Below, one piece after another: positions 17,601-20,375 of a stretch of 20,375 nt of DNA. How positions within the stretch are numbered: position 1 is the first letter of the stretch; the number at the start of each line of letters is the position of its first letter. This DNA is from a virus. The DNA lies in IMG/VR virus record IMGVR_UViG_3300030102_000592, positions 1 to 20,375 of that record. One strand, 5' to 3'. Below the pieces are notes generated by a model. The model worked only from the letters and a program-made list of their open reading frames with translations, did not search any database and was not told the DNA's origin. Made by a program: the position numbers and the translations under genes.

Positions 17601-20375
17601 GTAGCCAAGATGATGAAGTATTCTTAGAAGCAGGAGAGGGAATAGGAATTACACAAACTGGTCAAACCATAAACATCGCCAACTCTGAAAGAGGGGATGA
17701 TGTACTATCCGCATCTTTCAATCAAGGTCTTCTTACTCTAACACAAAGGGACTCTTCGACAATTACGGCCACATTGCCCGATGCTACAACTGATGCTCAT
17801 GGATTGATGACTGACGACCAGTTTGATAAACTGGCAGGAATCGAGGCATCAGCAGATGTCACCGACAAAGCAAATGTGGTCGCATCTCTCGCACTTCTTG
17901 ATGAGAGCGATACTCTCCATATTGGTGATGCTGGCAATGACACTACTGTTCGTGTCCGTGGTAATCTCTTTGTAGACGGCACTACCACTACGGTAAACCA
18001 AACAGAGGTAAACGTACAGAATGCATTTGTATTTGAAGGCACGACTGCTGATGCACATGAAACCACTCTATCAATAGTTGACCCAACAGCAGATAGAACA
18101 ATCTCTTTGCCAGATGTAACTGGTACGCTAATCACCACAGGAGATACAGGAACTATAGCAACTGGTATGATTGCATCTGCCGCAGTCACTACAGGTAAGA
18201 TAAACAGCAATGCGATAACTACTGGTAAACTAGCAGGTAGTGCAGTAACAACTGCTAAGATTGCAGATGATAATGTAACTGGAGCCAAGATTGATTTCAT
18301 CAGCGATACAATTGCCGCGACTAATACCCACATAATGGTAGGTGGTAGTGATAGTCAATATCACAATGTAGCAGTTTCAGGTGATGCTACACTTGCAAAT
18401 GATGGTACTCTAACAATTGCTAACCTAGCAGTAGAGACAGGAATGTTGGCGAACCTAGGAGTAACAACTGCTAAGATTGCCGCAGATGCAATAACTAGTG
18501 CTAAGATTGCAGATGATGCAATAGATTCGGAACACATTGCAAATGGAGCAATAGATACTGCACACATAGGAAACAATCAAGTTACTGTTGGTAAGATAGA
18601 TGGATTAAGTGACTTAGGTAGCGGGACTGTAATTAGTTCTGCCGAGAGAACCAAACTGTCTGGTATCGAGGCTTCTGCTGATGTAACTGACGCTACCAAT
18701 GTAGCGGCGGCAGGAGCGTTGATGGATGGTGACTTCACATCTAATGGTTTCTTGAAGAGGACTGGTGCAGGGTCATACACAGTAGACACTAACACTTACT
18801 TAACTGCGGTAGGAATTGGTGACCTTACTGGATATGGTGGTGGCAGTGACCTTGCCATATTAAACCAGAACCTAGCCACTGTTAGTAACAATCACGATAC
18901 TCTCGCTTCGGCTAAAGCAGTCAAGGCATACGTGGATAGCATCCCCGGTGGTGTTGGTGGAATGTCATTCGTATTAGAAGACGGAGATGGCACGGAACTC
19001 ACGATTGCTAATGACAAGGAAATCAAGTTCGTGCCTTCCAGTCTTCTTACAATAAACTGGACAGATACAAGTGACGGTACTGATGCTGACCCATACGACT
19101 TAACTTTCACAGTTGACCCACTACTGAGAAACTACACTAACACCGAAGCAGATGGTTCACAACTATTTGCTACTGATGACGAATTAACAGCCGCAGTTGC
19201 GGCTACTGCCATAACTGGAAAGGTTCTCACAAATCTAGGAACTGGAACTGGTGGAGCGATAGCGGCAACTGATACTATTCTAGCGGCCATGCAGAAACTA
19301 GAAACTAGAACTGCATTGAATGATGCTAAGGTAACTAACACCGATGTAAATGTAAACGAATCCAACTTAAGAACAAGGCTTGCAGATATCAGTAGCAATG
19401 TTACGATTGGTGATGCAACTGATGTAACTGTGACAACATCGGGAGCATTAGTAGTAACTGGTAACTTAACTGTTAATGGTACTACAACTACTGTTAATAC
19501 CAACACTGTAAACATAGGCGACAACATAATTGTTCTCAATTCTGATGAGACTGGTACTCCTTCACAGAATGCTGGAATAGAAGTGGAAAGGGGAACTGCT
19601 TCTAACAAAACCCTGACATGGAATGAAACTAATGATAACTGGACTGTTGGTTCTGAAACATTCGTAGCGGGTGCATTCACAGGAGATTTGACTGGGGATG
19701 TTACTGGAGATGTTACAGGAAATGCAGATACTGCTACTACTCTCGCTACGGCTAGAAGCATAGCAGGACAGTCATTCAATGGTTCTGCTGATATCACAAT
19801 AGCGACTACTGACCTATCTGATATTTTAGCATTAGATACTGACCTATCATCAGTAAGTGCTAACGATGATTCTCTTGCTACGGCTAAAGCCATCAAGACC
19901 TATGTAGATGCTCAAGTAGATACAGTAGATACGATTGCTGAATTGGCTGATGTTAATCAGAACAATCCTACTGCTGGACAGGTATTCATTAGAGATACTT
20001 CCTCAGTACCAGCGAAGTGGAAGAACGCACACTTAACAGCAGGAACGAATGTTTCAATCACCAATGGTGATGGCTCGATTACAATAGCATCTACTGACAC
20101 AACGTTCACCGCCGCATCTAATAACGGTCTTGTTCTGAGTGGTACTGCTTTCAGCATTGACGACCCTGTGAACACCAACATTACTCTGATGAGTTCTGGT
20201 TCAGATGGAAGCGCATCAAATCCTGCACAGAGAAATGCAAATACTGCTGACCAATTACTAATCTGGGATGATAGCGCAGGTGAATGGGCTTACATAAATC
20301 TAGCACATCTGGCAGATTTTGCTGTAGATAATGGTGGAGCAGGTGGAATCAAGGCATTCAAGACAATCTCAGTTA
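14699..20375 (+). CDS. Very long repetitive tail fibre protein, 3' end outside the window
   Basis: The frame stays open from ATG 14699 to the right edge: 1892 complete codons plus one base. It would form a trimeric fibre that contacts the host surface. The first 100 residues (TPNTRIVDGSDNIHSGIINSL, then a QYDVASGKIL part) resemble baseplate-attachment heads. After that it is a mosaic of fibre modules: GIEAGATADQTD (about 275) and GIEASADVTD (about 1046 and 1322); three GNLTVNGTTTT-type domains (364-441, 1084-1146, 1584-1658); an ILDGVTGV/YLDGVTSS pair (867-900); runs of A(V/I)T.(A/G)KIA; and three HDTxxSAKAxKAYVD linkers. The last residues, GGIKAFKTISV, are a phrase that in related marine fibres precedes the C-terminal part. 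I read no cysteine codon. The C-terminal receptor-binding tip and any chaperone domain are not visible. Confidence 0.85.
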   Translation, partial: MVNSNPGFLSTLSATPNTRIVDGSDNIHSGIINSLNVATGGNVALSGFNITQEDGGTYTQYDVASGKILRNGLLVSVSARNDIAPGVGERAGNDWYATVVVDASNVIQIRTGASSISTASVSSLTAGDIPVAIIKYPAGSDHDAVNRLVQFLGYDQTTKGMSAIDSGSETLRINADGTLTKGGSGTITLPASGTIATEDQIAYTSAISQGNAGLVPSGGVATANIADDAVTYAKMQNVSTTNRILGRDSSGAGVVEEISPANLRTMLGIEAGATADQTDSQIETAYNAQVSQVSSSERNAGTSTSVRRFSPADIKSMIDTHETDTNTDTDVSVANLKARLNSDMGGDFNIGTQSNDTAIFAGHMTVGGNLTVNGTTTTINTETLALQDNMVLLNSNSASTPSENAGLEVERGNSTNVKLRWNESSDRWEFSNDGSAYHNIPISSEIPSAYIHPTSDVANITTSGTEVVENISTNAQGHVTALSKRNLSLSDLGYTGATDANKYVHPNHTGDVTSNADGTTTIANDAVVTAKIADSNVTEAKIANGAITNGKVASDAAIAQSKISGLTSALSGKEPSLTIENGLTRTGSTLKININDASGGLTEENGMDRTADFLMYDDGSVTSGNPLRRINLANVFDKLVAGDIPDISSAYRAVGTKIVDADIASSANIQVDKLSESSSTNNKLFTATLKSKLDGIATGATVGADWSSNVSNISVANSQLAGSIANNKLANSAVTINSNSLNLGGSLTLDTGDIAEGSNKYYTDERVDDRVNALITDGEGITTTYNDGSGTLTIDAEVATTSNRGVASFDSNNFDVPSGAVAIKASGITNTHLAGGIAQSKITNLVSNLASKIEDLSDLSITATAAEINILDGVTGVSATEIGYLDGVTSSIQTQLNTKLSSVALADLTDITGLESDITSVSNSHDTIPSAKATKAYVDAQVVAPSAYNLLAGLASTNKAKIVLRDASSQDDEVFLEAGEGIGITQTGQTINIANSERGDDVLSASFNQGLLTLTQRDSSTITATLPDATTDAHGLMTDDQFDKLAGIEASADVTDKANVVASLALLDESDTLHIGDAGNDTTVRVRGNLFVDGTTTTVNQTEVNVQNAFVFEGTTADAHETTLSIVDPTADRTISLPDVTGTLITTGDTGTIATGMIASAAVTTGKINSNAITTGKLAGSAVTTAKIADDNVTGAKIDFISDTIAATNTHIMVGGSDSQYHNVAVSGDATLANDGTLTIANLAVETGMLANLGVTTAKIAADAITSAKIADDAIDSEHIANGAIDTAHIGNNQVTVGKIDGLSDLGSGTVISSAERTKLSGIEASADVTDATNVAAAGALMDGDFTSNGFLKRTGAGSYTVDTNTYLTAVGIGDLTGYGGGSDLAILNQNLATVSNNHDTLASAKAVKAYVDSIPGGVGGMSFVLEDGDGTELTIANDKEIKFVPSSLLTINWTDTSDGTDADPYDLTFTVDPLLRNYTNTEADGSQLFATDDELTAAVAATAITGKVLTNLGTGTGGAIAATDTILAAMQKLETRTALNDAKVTNTDVNVNESNLRTRLADISSNVTIGDATDVTVTTSGALVVTGNLTVNGTTTTVNTNTVNIGDNIIVLNSDETGTPSQNAGIEVERGTASNKTLTWNETNDNWTVGSETFVAGAFTGDLTGDVTGDVTGNADTATTLATARSIAGQSFNGSADITIATTDLSDILALDTDLSSVSANDDSLATAKAIKTYVDAQVDTVDTIAELADVNQNNPTAGQVFIRDTSSVPAKWKNAHLTAGTNVSITNGDGSITIASTDTTFTAASNNGLVLSGTAFSIDDPVNTNITLMSSGSDGSASNPAQRNANTADQLLIWDDSAGEWAYINLAHLADFAVDNGGAGGIKAFKTISV
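15788..16021 (+). repeat. Tail fibre GNLTVNGTTTT domain, copy 1
   Basis: Fibre residues 364-441: GGNLTVNGTTTTINTETL, DNMVLLNSN, SENAGLEVERGNSTN, LRWNESSDRWEFSNDG. Copy 3 (19448-19672) has the same order with about half of the residues identical. This domain is a familiar building block of marine phage fibres. Confidence 0.85.
16268..16396 (+). repeat. Tail fibre AKIA-type repeats, group 1
   Basis: Short units NDAVVTAKIADSNVTE, AKIANGAITN and GKVASDAAIAQSKISG follow each other with a period of about 10-15 residues. Related groups occur at 18167-18294 and 18440-18600. They are typical of thin, fibrous shaft segments. Confidence 0.75.
17297..17398 (+). repeat. Tail fibre ILDGVT / YLDGVT double motif
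   Basis: Residues 867-900: EINILDGVTGVSATEIGYLD, then GVTSSIQTQLNTKL. This is a two-fold internal repeat (x-EI-x-x-LDGVT) seen often in marine fibre proteins. Confidence 0.85.
17471..17524 (+). repeat. Fibre linker HDTxxSAKAxKAYVD, copy 1 of 3
   Basis: HDTIPSAKATKAYVDAQV. Copy 2 is at 18893-18937 (HDTLASAKAVKAYVD) and copy 3 at 19862-19918 (NDDSLATAKAIKTYVDAQV). Each copy ends a shaft segment before a change of module, so these are likely hinge or registration helices of the trimer. Confidence 0.75.
17948..18136 (+). repeat. Tail fibre GNLTVNGTTTT domain, variant copy 2
   Basis: Residues 1084-1146: VRVRGNLFVDGTTTTVNQTE, then an altered second half (NAFVFEGTTADAHETTLSIV, DPTADRTISLPDVTGTLIT) in place of the VLNS/VERG half found in copies 1 and 3. 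The same kind of switch is seen in other marine fibres. Confidence 0.8.
18167..18600 (+). repeat. Tail fibre AKIA-type repeats, groups 2 and 3
   Basis: Two runs, about 18167-18294 and 18440-18600, flank a short spacer containing VGGSDSQYHNVAVSG. A 20-base identical stretch occurs at 18245-18264 and 18461-18480, and an 18-base identity at 18254-18271 and 18500-18517. Units include AVTTAKIADDNVT, VTTAKIAADAIT, SAKIADDAID and HIANGAID. High DNA identity here suggests recent duplication or ongoing recombination. Confidence 0.75.
19448..19672 (+). repeat. Tail fibre GNLTVNGTTTT domain, copy 3
   Basis: Residues 1584-1658: VTGNLTVNGTTTTVNTNTV, DNIIVLNSDETGTPSQN, AGIEVERGTASN, LTWNETNDNWTVGSE. It matches copy 1 over the full domain and is followed by a short FTGDLTGDVTGDVTGNAD run of GDVT repeats. 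Confidence 0.85.

Noticed and set aside
18167-18600. Short repeated DNA in the fibre gene as a CRISPR-like array
   Set aside because: Repeats are in frame, of uneven spacing and differ from each other. They encode the known AKIA-type fibre units.
19132-19896. Long open frame on the - strand (254 codons) opposite the tail fibre
   Set aside because: It is antisense to a clearly coding fibre region, is rich in V, S, A and P as expected from reading T-, A- and G-rich codons backwards, and has no ribosome binding site or recognisable domain. The same holds for 17797-18333, 16375-16836 and other antisense frames opposite the fibre.

Overview
The window is a block of late structural genes from a tailed double-stranded DNA virus (Caudoviricetes-type). 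It covers the tail tube, tail-assembly, tape-measure, tail-tip and receptor-binding region. Every gene lies on the + strand. Genes abut or overlap by 1-8 bases, and the only real gap is 65 bases (1216-1280), so the whole stretch is probably one transcription unit. No capsid, packaging, replication, integrase, tRNA, IS or CRISPR signal was seen.

Layout, left to right: a 3' part of a tail tube gene (1-1215); a short intergenic RNA structure (1230-1275); a tail-assembly chaperone (1281-1634) with a canonical -1 slippery heptamer just before its stop, giving a longer gpG-gpT-like fusion (to 1852); a short tape-measure protein (1845-3194); an unrecognised 238-residue protein in the usual distal-tail position (3194-3910); a 1024-residue protein with a LamG-like fold interrupted by four degenerate repeats (3907-6981); a 2461-residue tail-hub-like protein whose hub halves are separated by over 1,200 residues (6982-14367); a 110-residue tail-tip/fibre adaptor (14367-14699); and a tail fibre of at least 1892 residues that runs off the right edge (14699-20375).

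The genes should work together as follows. The chaperone pair coats the tape measure while tube subunits polymerise around it. The 238-residue protein and the hub close the distal end. The LamG-like protein, the adaptor and the very long repetitive fibre form the host-recognition surface. At about 1.5 angstrom per tape-measure residue the tail would be only about 67 nm long, yet roughly 5,400 residues are coded for the tip and fibre.

Organism: the fibre phrases (GNLTVNGTTTT, ILDGVTGV, GIEASADVTD, GGIKAFKTISV) are typical of marine viral metagenomes. Arginine is coded mostly by AGA/AGG (14 of 16 in the tail tube gene), with frequent ATA and CTA codons and GGTG-type ribosome binding sites. A marine archaeal host is therefore plausible, but this is inference and a bacterial host is not excluded. 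The most striking whole-window signal is that I find no GATC and no AGCT anywhere in 20,375 bases, which points to selection by host restriction or methylation systems.
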